This document shows, piece by piece, positions 15,952 through 25,049 of a stretch of DNA of 64,000 bases; position 1 is the first letter of the stretch; every line of letters begins with the position of its first letter. A program made the position numbers and the translations under genes. A model generated the notes under the pieces. That model was not told the origin of the DNA. It saw only the letters and a program-made list of their open reading frames with translations, and searched no databases. The stretch spans positions 91,483 through 155,482 of the forward strand of contig SBGP01000009.1 of the NCBI GenBank assembly GCA_006226595.1, read 5' to 3'. Source of the DNA: Deltaproteobacteria bacterium. Lineage in GTDB: Bacteria > Myxococcota_A > UBA796 > GCA-2862545.

Positions 15952-17216
15952 TGGGTCACCACGACGATGGCGAGCACGATGGCGAGCGCGAGAGCGCCAA
16001 AGCCGAGCACGAGGATGAAGCCGGCGGCGACCGCGGCGAACATCGTGCCCTTGCCGCCCTTCGCGGACTCGGCGGGGGCCTGCGAGGGCGACGCCGACGG
16101 CTTCGGCGGGGCCTCGGTCTTCGGAGGCGCCGAGATCGGCGTCGCGTAGGAGAGGTTCGGCGGCGGCGGCGGTGGCGGTGGCGGTGGCGTGGCCGGACGA
16201 CGCTGGGCCGCCTCGCGGACGGCCGCCTGCACATCCTCGGTGACCATCGCGAGCACGGTGGCCTCTTCGTCCGGCGTGGCGGCATCGACGCGAATCGTGC
16301 GCCCGACCAGCGGGTCGTCCTGGGACACCGGAGAGCGACCCGACTGGGTGGACGGCACCGCTTCGCGCGCCCACGCGCGCAGGCCCTTGCCCGACAGCTC
16401 GTCGGCGACCGTGGCGAGCAAGCGCTCGGCCTGCTGTCCCGAGGGGCGCTCGACCGCCTGGTACGCGATGAGTCGCTCGAGGATCGGGATGAGCGGCCCG
16501 TACTCCTCGCCGAGCTCGCTCATGCGCTGACGCACGCGCTTCTCGACGCGGTTGCGGCTGACCTGCGGCGGTCCCCACTCTTTGCCGGTGGCGCACTCCC
16601 ACAGCGACAGGCCGAGTCCGTACAGGTCGACGGCACGGGTCGGCTCCTCGCCGGCGAGTACCTCGGGCGGGAAGTAGTTCAGGGTGCCGAGCACGAGCCC
16701 CTGGGTCTCGGACTCGCGGCTCGCGAAGGCCGCGCGGGCCACGCCGAAGTCGAGCAGGCGCACGCTGCCGCGGCTGGTGACCATGATGTTCGCGGGCTTC
16801 ACGTCGCGGTGCACGACGTTGAGGAACTTCTTGGTCCGGGGATGTTTGGCCGTGTGCGCACGGTGCAGCGTGCCAGCGACCTCGGCGCCGAGCTCGGCGA
16901 GCGCCCGGGGCGGCACGGGGTGGCGCCGCGTGGTCTCCCACAGATCGGCCCCATCGACGAACTCCATCACCACCGCGTCGCGACCCTCGACCTGCAGCAG
17001 CTCGGACACGCCGAGGATGGCCTCGTCGTTGAGCATGCCGAGCAGACGGGCCTCGTCGCGCATGCGGGTCACGAAGTGCTCGTGGTCCGGACCCTGCTCC
17101 TTCATGACCTTGACGGCACAGGTCCGGGTGAACCCGCCGGGAACGCGCAGCTCAGCGTGATAGACCGTGCCCATTGCACCGGTACCGACCACACGGTTGA
17201 AGGTGAGCGTACGCAT
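15948..17216 (-). CDS. Membrane-anchored Ser/Thr protein kinase
   Basis: A 422-aa Hanks-type kinase. Domain about 4-270: Gly-rich loop GTGAMGTVY, Lys36 in CAVKVMK, HRDVKPAN from 136, DFG at 156-158, GTLNYFPPE activation segment, so all catalytic residues are present. A Pro-rich linker with a run of ten Pro precedes one C-terminal transmembrane helix (last 30 residues), leaving almost nothing outside the cell. The ATG at 17214-17216 is chosen because it places four residues before the Gly loop region; an ATG at 17247-17249 would add 11 residues and cannot be excluded. With the shorter start, the start codon overlaps the start codon of the divergent M14 gene within CATG. Downstream M23 gene is translationally coupled. 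Confidence 0.88.
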   Translation of the reverse strand: MRTLTFNRVVGTGAMGTVYHAELRVPGGFTRTCAVKVMKEQGPDHEHFVTRMRDEARLLGMLNDEAILGVSELLQVEGRDAVVMEFVDGADLWETTRRHPVPPRALAELGAEVAGTLHRAHTAKHPRTKKFLNVVHRDVKPANIMVTSRGSVRLLDFGVARAAFASRESETQGLVLGTLNYFPPEVLAGEEPTRAVDLYGLGLSLWECATGKEWGPPQVSRNRVEKRVRQRMSELGEEYGPLIPILERLIAYQAVERPSGQQAERLLATVADELSGKGLRAWAREAVPSTQSGRSPVSQDDPLVGRTIRVDAATPDEEATVLAMVTEDVQAAVREAAQRRPATPPPPPPPPPPNLSYATPISAPPKTEAPPKPSASPSQAPAESAKGGKGTMFAAVAAGFILVLGFGALALAIVLAIVVVTQ

Positions 17217-19197
17217 GAACTCCGAGGGACTCCGACCGCCGCGCGCCATCCGCCTGGCCCTGTGCCTCGCGGGGTGCGCGGTAGGTGCCGACGCCCTGGC
17301 GGCGCCGATGCACCTTACCGAAGCCTGGCTAACCGTCGAGTCCCTCGCTGTCCTCTCCCGCGTCGAGGCGACGCATCCACTCCTCGTAGACCACGGCAGG
17401 GAGCGGGCTCCCGACGGGTCGATCCGGGTCCGGATTCTCGCCGCGGAACCCGCGCTGGACGCGATCGAAGCGGACGGCTTCGCGGTGCAAAGGCTGCCTT
17501 CCCCGCGGCGTGAGACGGATGGGGGCTACTCCAGCCCGGAACAGGGCGCTGCGCTCCTTCGCAGCCACGTCGCCGCCAGCCCCCGCGCCGGGCTGGTCCA
17601 GCTCGGAGAGTCGGTCGAGGGACGGCCCCTGCTCGCGGCCTGGTTCGGTCAGTCCCCGGACAGCACTGCCCCCGATCTGCGCGTGCTCGGCGCCCACCAC
17701 GGAGACGAGTGGTCCTCCTTCGAGGTGGCCCTCGATCTCGCCGAGCTGCTCGCGACCGCCGACGGCACACGCACGGACGTGACCACCCTCCTCGACCGGA
17801 GCACGGTGTGGGTCGCCCCGTACATCAACCCGGACGGCGTCCGCTACGGCACCAGGCAGAACGCGAACGACGTCGACCTCAACCGCAACTACGAGTTCCA
17901 GTGGCGCGAGAGTGGGTTCATGACCGGCGACGGTCCGTTCTCGGAGCCCGAGACCCGCGCGGTGCGCGCGCACGCGCTGACCACCGCCCCTCCCCTGTCG
18001 CTGTCCCTGCACAGTGGTGCGGCGAACATCGGCTACGTGTGGAACTACAGCTACACGGAGGTTCCCGAGCTCGACGTGATCGACGCCCTCGCCCGTCGCT
18101 ACGCCGCGGCGTGCACGCGGCCGAACTTCTGGGTCACCAACGGTGCGGACTGGTACCGCAGCTGGGGCGACACCAACGACTGGAGCTACGGCCGCTACGG
18201 CGGCATGGACTTCACCGTCGAGCTCACCGTGACCAAGACGCCGGCGAGCAGCGAGATCCCGACCTACGTCGCCGATCACCGCGAGGCCGTGCTCGCCTTC
18301 CTCACCGCCGAGCTCCCCCTCGCCGGGACCGTGCGCGATGCCAACAGCGGGCGACCGATTCCGGCGACGCTCACCCTCGCCGGCACCCGCGAGAGCCGCC
18401 CCTTCCTCACCGGCCCCGACGGCGGCTTCGCGCGGCACGGCCCCGTCGACGACAGCGAGCTCGTGGTCTCTGCACCCGGCTACGCGAGCCAGCGGGTCGC
18501 CCTGGCGAGCGCCGAGGTGTCGCTGGTCCCGCAGACCCTGTCCAGTGCGCTCTCTGCGCCCGGTCGCATCCTCGCCGGCGACGAGGTCGAGCTGGAGGGA
18601 CTCGCCGAGGGCTTCGCCACGCTGTCTCAGCCCGGGCATCCGAGCGTGGAGGTCGGCGTCACCGCCGAGCGCTTCACGGCCCCCGAGCTCGCCGGCGGCG
18701 CGTGGACGGTCGAAGGAGCCGACGGCACCGTGTTCCCGCGGGTGCTGCTGGTCGAAGGCGACGGTCCCGCCTCGCGCACCGACGCCACCGACGCGAGCGG
18801 CGTGCTCACCCTCACCGGCGATGGCTTCGCCGAGGGCACCCGGGCGTGGGCCCTGGTGGGTGACGAGCGCGCGTGGCTCGAGCTTCCGGTGCAGAGCGAG
18901 TCCGCGACGCGGATCGACCTCGATCTCGGCAGCCTCGACCCCGGTGGCGATTTCTTGACGCTCACCAACGGAACCTGGCTCGTTCACACCCGTCGGACCG
19001 AAGGGCCGGGCCCTCGCGACACCGGCACCCCCACCGACAGCGGAGACACCGACGAGACCGGCCTCGTCGACACAGGACCCGGCGAGGACACGGGAGACGA
19101 GCCCGTGCGTCCGGCATGCGGATGCGCTACGGGCACGGCCCCGCTCGGACTGATCGGCTTCCTGCCTCTGCTCGTGCTCCGGAGAACCCGCTCGTGA
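17215..19197 (+). CDS. M14 zinc carboxypeptidase with MYXO-CTERM-like tail
   Basis: A 660-aa secreted M14-family peptidase. N-terminal signal peptide about residues 12-30 (LALCLAGCAVGADALAA). The catalytic domain (about 100-380) has the zinc ligands His162-x-x-Glu165, His266 (LSLHSG), and the catalytic Glu336 (MDFTVELT), plus the NPDG and DLNRNY substrate-binding segments. A carboxypeptidase-regulatory-like beta sandwich follows (about 385-460). The C-terminus has DTG/DTD repeats and then CGC, a hydrophobic stretch and an Arg-rich end, as in MYXO-CTERM sorting signals, so surface retention is predicted. The next gene overlaps by GTGA. Function: trimming of peptides, possibly cell-wall peptides, at the cell surface. 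Confidence 0.87.
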   Translation: MNSEGLRPPRAIRLALCLAGCAVGADALAAPMHLTEAWLTVESLAVLSRVEATHPLLVDHGRERAPDGSIRVRILAAEPALDAIEADGFAVQRLPSPRRETDGGYSSPEQGAALLRSHVAASPRAGLVQLGESVEGRPLLAAWFGQSPDSTAPDLRVLGAHHGDEWSSFEVALDLAELLATADGTRTDVTTLLDRSTVWVAPYINPDGVRYGTRQNANDVDLNRNYEFQWRESGFMTGDGPFSEPETRAVRAHALTTAPPLSLSLHSGAANIGYVWNYSYTEVPELDVIDALARRYAAACTRPNFWVTNGADWYRSWGDTNDWSYGRYGGMDFTVELTVTKTPASSEIPTYVADHREAVLAFLTAELPLAGTVRDANSGRPIPATLTLAGTRESRPFLTGPDGGFARHGPVDDSELVVSAPGYASQRVALASAEVSLVPQTLSSALSAPGRILAGDEVELEGLAEGFATLSQPGHPSVEVGVTAERFTAPELAGGAWTVEGADGTVFPRVLLVEGDGPASRTDATDASGVLTLTGDGFAEGTRAWALVGDERAWLELPVQSESATRIDLDLGSLDPGGDFLTLTNGTWLVHTRRTEGPGPRDTGTPTDSGDTDETGLVDTGPGEDTGDEPVRPACGCATGTAPLGLIGFLPLLVLRRTRS

Positions 19198-20411
19198 CTC
19201 GTCTTTCCCTTCTCGCGCTCGCGCTCGTCGCCTGCCAGAGCAACCCGAACGAGGCCACCTTCACGCAGAACGTCGGCTCCGCCTTCCAGGAGTGCCGTTC
19301 CCAGGAGGTTCGCTTCCTCGCGGGCAAGCACAACTTCATGACCGCGTTCGACCCGTGCGGCTCGAACAACTTCCAGAGCTACGCGTGGAGCCCCGAGGGC
19401 ACCCACCTCTACTTCCAGCTCACGCAGTCCGGTCACATCATGAACGCGGAGGCCGCGAACAAGGCCACCATCACCCTGCCGACCGAGACGCCCGTCGGTC
19501 CCGCAGCGTGGATCACCGCGACGCGCCTGGTGGTGCCGGTTCAGGCCGCGGAAGGCAGCGACAGCTTGCGCATGGCCGTGTTCGACAACACCGAGAAGGC
19601 GCAGCTGCTGTACGTCGACGCGCCCGGCGTCACGGACATCGCCGACACCGCGCGCGGCGACAGCCCGTCGCAGGTGTTGTTCACCGCCACCCGCGGCGAA
19701 GAGACCCGCAAGGTCTACCAGCTCGACCTCGACGACGGCTCGGTGAGTGAGCCGTGGCCATGGCTCGGCCCGGTGACGAGCTTCACCTATACGCCGGCCC
19801 AGGGGCTGATGGCGGTCGGTCGCGAGGACAAGGTCGAGCTGATCAAACCGGAGACCGAGGAGGTCGTCGAGACCTACACCCGCGCGACCCGCGGCGTGCT
19901 GCACAAGGACGGCAAGTGGCTGGCCCTCGAGCACGAGGGCGACGCGGTGAGCATCTTCTACCAGCGCGCGTGGGACGAGCTGTCCCCGCAGGCCCGCGAG
20001 CGTGAGCTCCGCCGGGCCGAGGCCTGGGAGGAGCGCCTGCCGGAGTGGTACCCGAAGGAGGTCCACCCGCCGACGATCACCGTGGTCGACCGCGAGAAGG
20101 GCGAGCGCTGGATGTTCACCGGCTTCCACGGCCACGCGTTCAGCTGGTACGAGGCCGCCGACTTCTACGCGTCGGTGATCCTGTGGGGCTTCGAGGGCAA
20201 GGAACTCAACCGCAACGTGGTGCTCGGAAACCTCGGTGACCGCCTGCGCAGCGTGGAGAAGGGCGAGGAGATGTTCGGTCTCACCCGCTTCGTCGACAAC
20301 GAGGGCGGCGCCAAGCCGACGACGGCCGAGGCCGAGGTCGAGGCGGCTGCCGAGGCCGAGCCCGCCGGCGAGTGGGTCAGCGGGGAGCGCTCGGACGGAA
20401 CTGCACGCTGA
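19194..20411 (+). CDS. Lipoprotein of unknown function, propeller-like
   Basis: A 405-aa predicted lipoprotein. The first residues (MTRLSLLALALVACQS) form a signal peptide with lipobox LVAC and lipidated Cys about 14. The body contains repeated beta-rich blocks (for example AWSPEGTHLYFQL and VLHKDGKWLALEHEG) reminiscent of WD40/YVTN-like propeller blades, a Trp/Tyr-rich segment around 290-330, and a Glu/Ala-rich end. I do not recognise a family. GTG at 19194 overlaps the stop of the M14 gene by 4 bp, so the two are coupled and probably act together at the outer membrane. The last 35 bp overlap the 3' end of the convergent AlkB-like gene. Confidence 0.8.
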   Translation: MTRLSLLALALVACQSNPNEATFTQNVGSAFQECRSQEVRFLAGKHNFMTAFDPCGSNNFQSYAWSPEGTHLYFQLTQSGHIMNAEAANKATITLPTETPVGPAAWITATRLVVPVQAAEGSDSLRMAVFDNTEKAQLLYVDAPGVTDIADTARGDSPSQVLFTATRGEETRKVYQLDLDDGSVSEPWPWLGPVTSFTYTPAQGLMAVGREDKVELIKPETEEVVETYTRATRGVLHKDGKWLALEHEGDAVSIFYQRAWDELSPQARERELRRAEAWEERLPEWYPKEVHPPTITVVDREKGERWMFTGFHGHAFSWYEAADFYASVILWGFEGKELNRNVVLGNLGDRLRSVEKGEEMFGLTRFVDNEGGAKPTTAEAEVEAAAEAEPAGEWVSGERSDGTAR

Positions 20412-20976
20412 TCCGCGGGTCGGCGTAGGGCACCTTGGGAACGCCGTGCAGCCAGGTCTCCTGGCAGGTTCCGCCCATGACGAGCAGGTCCCCCCACCCT
20501 AGCTGCAAGCGCATGGCGCGCCCACCACGCGCCGGGCGCAGCGTGAACGGGCGCGGTGCCCCGAAGCTGACGATGGCGATCACGCAGTCCGGGCGCAGCT
20601 CGCCCATCTTGTCGCCATGCTCCGCCACGCTGTCGGATCCGTCCCGGTAGTAGCAGCCGCCGAGGCGATCGAGGGTCCACCCATACCGCGCGCTCAGCGC
20701 CTCGGAGGCCCGGGTGAGCAGCGGGTGCGGTACCGGTTCGAGTCGGGCCACGAGCCGCGGCACGTCGACCTCGCGCTCGTACATCATCCGGCGCTCGGCG
20801 CGCCACGGAGCCCGGTCGCGAAGCACCTCGAACAGTTGCTCGTGGCCCCGCATCCACGTGCTCGCATGCTCGATCCACGCCCCATGGCCGAGATCGGTGC
20901 GGCGCACGCCCGAGAACGCGAGGTCGATGGCGGGAGGACCCGAGGAGAACAGGAGCGTCTGCATGCCTCGGACCAT
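20377..20976 (-). CDS. AlkB-like 2-oxoglutarate/Fe(II) dioxygenase
   Basis: A 199-aa protein of the AlkB/ALKBH family, which removes alkyl groups from DNA or RNA bases oxidatively. The Fe(II) ligands are His120 and Asp122 (EHGDKMG) and His177 (LHGVPK); Arg188 and Arg194 (RISVQFRP) fit the 2-oxoglutarate and substrate arginines. The length and the GGCYYRDGSD segment place it near the ALKBH2/3-like bacterial group. Start: ATG 20976 is the longest; ATG at 20964 (MQTLLF) is an alternative that would leave a near-palindrome just upstream in the leader. The 3' end overlaps the convergent lipoprotein gene by 35 bp. Confidence 0.87.
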   Translation of the reverse strand: MVRGMQTLLFSSGPPAIDLAFSGVRRTDLGHGAWIEHASTWMRGHEQLFEVLRDRAPWRAERRMMYEREVDVPRLVARLEPVPHPLLTRASEALSARYGWTLDRLGGCYYRDGSDSVAEHGDKMGELRPDCVIAIVSFGAPRPFTLRPARGGRAMRLQLGWGDLLVMGGTCQETWLHGVPKVPYADPRISVQFRPSAPR

Positions 20977-20977
20977 A

Positions 20978-20995
20978 ACTGAACATCTGTTTAGT
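20978..20995. promoter_or_regulatory. Near-palindrome upstream of the AlkB-like gene
   Basis: The 18-bp sequence has arms ACTxAACA and TGTTxAGT, pairing 7 of 9 positions around 20986.5. It fills most of the 22-bp gap between the upstream gene's stop (20999) and the first ATG of the AlkB-like gene. A dimeric repressor site is the natural reading; no matching regulator gene is next to it. The arms are too short and lack a T-tract, so it is not a terminator. Confidence 0.4.
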
Positions 20996-20998
20996 GCG

Positions 20999-21448
20999 CT
21001 ACTCCGAATCCCCGACGAGCGTGCCGGTGCGTACCAGCGCGCCCCAGGCGAGCGCGATCAACGGCAGACGCGCGAGGCCGAGGAGCACGCCGAGCACGTT
21101 GCTTCGCGTGACGTCCGCAGCGAGTGACACCACGCCGAGGAGCAGGGCCAGGGCGAGCAGCCAGGCCGCGCGGTGCATCCACCGCCCCGAGCCGTGGAGC
21201 GCCGCCCCGCCTGCGACCACGCCTGCGGTGAACGCCACCCCCGCGGGGAGCTGCCGCGCCGTCCAGTAGCTCAGGCCCATCGGCACGGTCCCATGGGCCG
21301 CGAGGGCCCCCACCCCGGCGAGCAATCCGGCAGCGAGCATCGAGGCCCCGGCGACGAGCACGGTCGACACCGACGCCATCAGCAGCCAGCGCCGCGCCTG
21401 TTCCTGGGCGAGCGAGGGCTCGTCCCCCGTGACGTGTGCATCGGCCAT
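20999..21448 (-). CDS. Small four-helix membrane protein of unknown function
   Basis: A 149-aa protein with four predicted transmembrane segments (about residues 20-45, 62-82, 92-110 and 118-138) joined by short loops, and a short cytoplasmic N-terminus rich in Gln/Ala/Arg. No family is recognised. It is transcribed away from the penicillin-acylase gene (start codons 72 bp apart) and ends 22 bp before the AlkB-like gene, possibly as its operon partner. Confidence 0.7.
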   Translation of the reverse strand: MADAHVTGDEPSLAQEQARRWLLMASVSTVLVAGASMLAAGLLAGVGALAAHGTVPMGLSYWTARQLPAGVAFTAGVVAGGAALHGSGRWMHRAAWLLALALLLGVVSLAADVTRSNVLGVLLGLARLPLIALAWGALVRTGTLVGDSE

Positions 21449-21519
21449 GCGCAGATTCTCGGGGCAGCACGGCTGCGAAACAAGTCCGACAGCGCGTATC
21501 CTCCGTGGACGGAGCGCTC

Positions 21520-24500
21520 ATGACCCCCAGAATCCTGCCCCTGCTCGCCCTGCTGTCCTGCACGGGCGAGTACCCCGCCATCGACTCGCCCATTGCCGAC
21601 GTCGACGTGACCGATGCGTGGCTCGTGCCCGGACTGCGGGACCAGGTGCACGTGGTGTACACCGAGGCCGGCGTGCCGCACCTGTACGCGGAGAACCGAC
21701 GCGACCTGGCCCGGGTGCAGGGCTTCGTCGTCGCGCGAGAGCGCTTCTTCCAGGTCGACCTGGTGCGCCGCCTCTCCCAGGGCAAGCTCTCGGCCCTGCT
21801 CGGCGACCTGATGCTCGAGGCCGACCTCGAGGCTCGCGGCATCAGCATGACCTACCACACCCATGCGCTCGAGGAGAAGCTCACGCCCGAGCAGCGCGAG
21901 ATCATGACCGCGTACGCCGAGGGCTTCAACGACTACATCCGCGCCGTCGAGCTCGAGAAGCTGCCCCCGCCGTCGGAGTACGAGCTGCTCGGTCCCCTGC
22001 TTCAGGCGGACGAAGCCTACGAGCTCATGGAGCCGTTCACGCTCACCGACATCGCGGCCATCGGCGGCACCATCCTCTTCCGACTCGGCTACGAGACCGG
22101 CGACATCGGGGTCACCCGCGACGTGGCGCGCTTCGACACGCACTTCGCCGGTGCGCCGCTCGAGAGCCTGCGCACCGATGCCCTGTGGGAGGTGTGGTCC
22201 GACCAGACCCCCGTGTACGACGAGCCCTCGGCCACCGGCTTCGGTGCCACCGCCCGCGCGCGCCTGCCGCAGAACCGCCCGCGCCCGCCCAGGGTGAACC
22301 CGGCCATGCTCGACCGACTCGCCGAGCGCATGGACCGCATCCAGGACCGACTGGGTCGCGACCACGAGGAAGGCTGGGGTAGCAACGCGTGGGCCGTGGA
22401 CGCCGCGCACAGCCGCGACGGACGCGCCATCCTCGCCGGCGACGGGCACCTCGAGCTCGACATCCCCGCCCTGCTCATGGCCATCGGCCTGGACACCGCC
22501 GAGCTCGGCGGCGGCGACATCCACCAGGTCGGCCTCGTGCTCGTCGGCATGCCGGTGCTCTCGATCGGCACCAATGGCAACGTCGCCTGGTCCCAGACCC
22601 AGCACTCAGGCGACATCACCGACTGGTACGCCGAGGAGCTGACCCTCGATGCCGACGGCTACCCGGCGTCCAGCCTGTTCCAGGGCCAGCAGCAGCCGGT
22701 CGTGCGAATGGACGAGTCCATCGAGGTCGCCGGTCGGCTCGGCTCCGAGGAACGCACCGAGACCTGGCCGAGGTGGGAGACCTTCGATGGCCGGTGGATC
22801 ACCGAGATCGAGGGCCGGCGGATCGGCGGTCCCGACGATGCGCCTGGCGAGGCCGTGATCAACCTATCCGGCACCTGGCTCGTGCCCGGAGACGAAGACG
22901 GCGACGGCACGATCACCGCCATCTCCTTCGACTTCACCGGTCTCGACAAGGGCAACCTGTTCGCACAGTACGACGCCCTCGGCACGTCCCATGACCTCGA
23001 CGAATTCCACGAAGGCATGAAGAAGGGTCTGGCGCTGTCCCAGAACCTGCTCGCCGCCGACGTCCAGGGCGACATCTACTACAACGGCTACCAGATGGTC
23101 CCCTGCCGCGGCTACCTGCCGCGCAACGGCGACGGCAGCTGGGTCGACGGCGCCGACCCGCGCATGCTCATCGACGGCACCACCTATGGCGGGTTCACGA
23201 TTCCCATCGGCGACGACTTCGCCGCGATCGAGGGCGATAGCGACCCCTACCGCTGCGTCGTGCCCTTCGACGACTACCCCCACTCGTTCACGAACGAGCG
23301 CGGCTACCTGCTCTCCGCGAACCAGGACCCCGGCGGGCTCACGTCGGACGGCACCGTCCTCAACGACAGCATCTACATCGGCGGCCCGTGGGACGACGGC
23401 TACCGGGCCGACACCATCGCCCGCGGCATCCAGACCGCGATCGCCGGCGGCGGCGCGGACATCGCGACCATGTCCGGCGTGCAGGGGGACCACGAGTCGG
23501 TCATCGCGCGGCGGCACCTCGACGACTTCCTCGACGCGATCCGCGCGGGGCAGGCCCTGGCCGGCACCACCCCGGCGGCGAACTCCTCCGACGAGCGGCT
23601 GCTCGCCACGTACACCGCGAACCAGGCGCGCTTCGACGAGGTCCTCGCACGCCTCGCCGACTGGCAGACCCAGGGGCAGCCCGCCGAGAGCGGCGTGGTC
23701 ACCTTCTACAACCCCGAGGTCACCGCTCAGGACGAGGCGAACGCCGTCGCGACCACCGTGTTCAACGTGTGGCTCGGCGACGTCGTCACCCAGGCGCTCA
23801 ACGACGAGGGACTTCCCGGAGCGGCGTGGCAGGGCGGCGGCACTGCCGGACGCCTGCGCGTGCTCGACCGCATGTTCCGCAGCCGCGGCGCGAACAACCC
23901 GCTCGGACTCGCCGGCTACAACCCGGACACCGAAGAGCACGTGTTCTGGGACCACCGCAGCACCACCGAGATCGAGACCTCCGACGAGATCGTGCTCCTC
24001 GCCCTCGAGGACGCGCTGGACTTCCTGACCTCGGAGCCCACCGGGGAGGGTGAAGGCGGCTTCGGCACCGCGGACATGGACGCGTGGATCTGGGGCCTGC
24101 GCCACCAGGTCGAGTTCGGCTCGCTGGTCGGCAGCTACGTCGACGACCCGCTCTTCGGACCCATCTTCGACCGCTTCGCGATCACCACCGAGGTGTTGCC
24201 CCTCGAAGAGGGCATGGACAACAGCGACCCCCGGGCCGAGCTCCAGTGGTTCCCGCGCAATGGCGACAACCGCAACGTCGACGCCGCGAACCCCGGGCTC
24301 TCCGGGCGTCGGTTCCGCTACGGCAGCGGACCGGTCATGCGCATGGTGTTCGCGGTGGGCGGACCCGACAACACGGACGGCGTGAGCGTGATCCCCGGCG
24401 GCCAGTCCGGGCTCGTCGACAGCGAGCACTTCTCGGACCAGGCCGGCCTGTGGCTCGGCAACGAGACGCTTCCCCTGCCGCTCGGCGCCGAGGACGTGAG

Positions 24501-24540
24501 TGCCGCGGCCGTGCGTCGCGAGGTCTTCGTGCCGCGATGA
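21520..24540 (+). CDS. Penicillin-acylase-family (Ntn-hydrolase) lipoprotein
   Basis: A 1006-aa member of the penicillin/AHL acylase family of N-terminal-nucleophile hydrolases, which self-cleave and cut amide bonds of acyl-amines such as acyl-homoserine lactones. Signal peptide with lipobox LLSC, lipidated Cys about residue 12, so it is anchored rather than free in the periplasm. The alpha chain covers about 35-285; the beta chain would begin at Ser288 in GWGSNAWAV, the conserved processing site. It is longer than typical (about 800 aa), with an insertion between about 360 and 560. ATG 21520 is preceded by GGAG. The longer upstream frame is not supported. Coupled to a small membrane protein by an ATGA overlap. 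Substrate unknown. Confidence 0.87.
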   Translation: MTPRILPLLALLSCTGEYPAIDSPIADVDVTDAWLVPGLRDQVHVVYTEAGVPHLYAENRRDLARVQGFVVARERFFQVDLVRRLSQGKLSALLGDLMLEADLEARGISMTYHTHALEEKLTPEQREIMTAYAEGFNDYIRAVELEKLPPPSEYELLGPLLQADEAYELMEPFTLTDIAAIGGTILFRLGYETGDIGVTRDVARFDTHFAGAPLESLRTDALWEVWSDQTPVYDEPSATGFGATARARLPQNRPRPPRVNPAMLDRLAERMDRIQDRLGRDHEEGWGSNAWAVDAAHSRDGRAILAGDGHLELDIPALLMAIGLDTAELGGGDIHQVGLVLVGMPVLSIGTNGNVAWSQTQHSGDITDWYAEELTLDADGYPASSLFQGQQQPVVRMDESIEVAGRLGSEERTETWPRWETFDGRWITEIEGRRIGGPDDAPGEAVINLSGTWLVPGDEDGDGTITAISFDFTGLDKGNLFAQYDALGTSHDLDEFHEGMKKGLALSQNLLAADVQGDIYYNGYQMVPCRGYLPRNGDGSWVDGADPRMLIDGTTYGGFTIPIGDDFAAIEGDSDPYRCVVPFDDYPHSFTNERGYLLSANQDPGGLTSDGTVLNDSIYIGGPWDDGYRADTIARGIQTAIAGGGADIATMSGVQGDHESVIARRHLDDFLDAIRAGQALAGTTPAANSSDERLLATYTANQARFDEVLARLADWQTQGQPAESGVVTFYNPEVTAQDEANAVATTVFNVWLGDVVTQALNDEGLPGAAWQGGGTAGRLRVLDRMFRSRGANNPLGLAGYNPDTEEHVFWDHRSTTEIETSDEIVLLALEDALDFLTSEPTGEGEGGFGTADMDAWIWGLRHQVEFGSLVGSYVDDPLFGPIFDRFAITTEVLPLEEGMDNSDPRAELQWFPRNGDNRNVDAANPGLSGRRFRYGSGPVMRMVFAVGGPDNTDGVSVIPGGQSGLVDSEHFSDQAGLWLGNETLPLPLGAEDVSAAAVRREVFVPR

Positions 24541-25049
24541 ACCGGCTTCACCCGCGGATGCAGGTCCCCGCCGTGCTGCTCGCCGCAAGCGGCGGCCTCC
24601 AGCTGATCTCGGTGGGACTGACGCTGATGTGGTTCGTGCTCGGCCTGCTGTCGAGCGCCGTCCAGCTCATCGACATGCGCAACGAGCCAGAGGTCCTCGG
24701 GATCATGCTCGGCGTCAGCGTGTGGCAGGGCCTGACCCGGACGCCCCAGGTCGTGCTCGCGATCAGCGGGGCGATCACCGCTCGCGGCGCGCTGCACGCG
24801 TTCACTGGCGGACGGCGCTCGGTGATCCGCATCGGAGCCATCGCCTCGGTGGTGGGCCCGCTCGTCGCGCTGCTCGGCGGCCTGTGCCTCGTGCTGTCCT
24901 TCGACTGCATGGGCTTCTTCTTCGGCGGCATCGGTCGCTTCCTGATGCTCGTCATCGGCGTGGTCACGTGGACCACCCTGCAGTCCGCCCTCCAGTTCGA
25001 GGAGGTCGCCGAGGGCTACGAAGCAGACGACGAAGTCTTCGCCGACTAG
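24537..25049 (+). CDS. Small membrane protein of unknown function
   Basis: A 170-aa protein with three or four hydrophobic segments (about 12-45, 65-85, 95-125 and 128-148) and an acidic C-terminus. No family recognised. ATG at 24537 overlaps the stop of the penicillin-acylase-type gene (ATGA), so co-translation and possibly a shared function in the envelope are implied. Its stop overlaps the convergent hemerythrin-like gene by 4 bp. Confidence 0.72.
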   Translation: MNRLHPRMQVPAVLLAASGGLQLISVGLTLMWFVLGLLSSAVQLIDMRNEPEVLGIMLGVSVWQGLTRTPQVVLAISGAITARGALHAFTGGRRSVIRIGAIASVVGPLVALLGGLCLVLSFDCMGFFFGGIGRFLMLVIGVVTWTTLQSALQFEEVAEGYEADDEVFAD

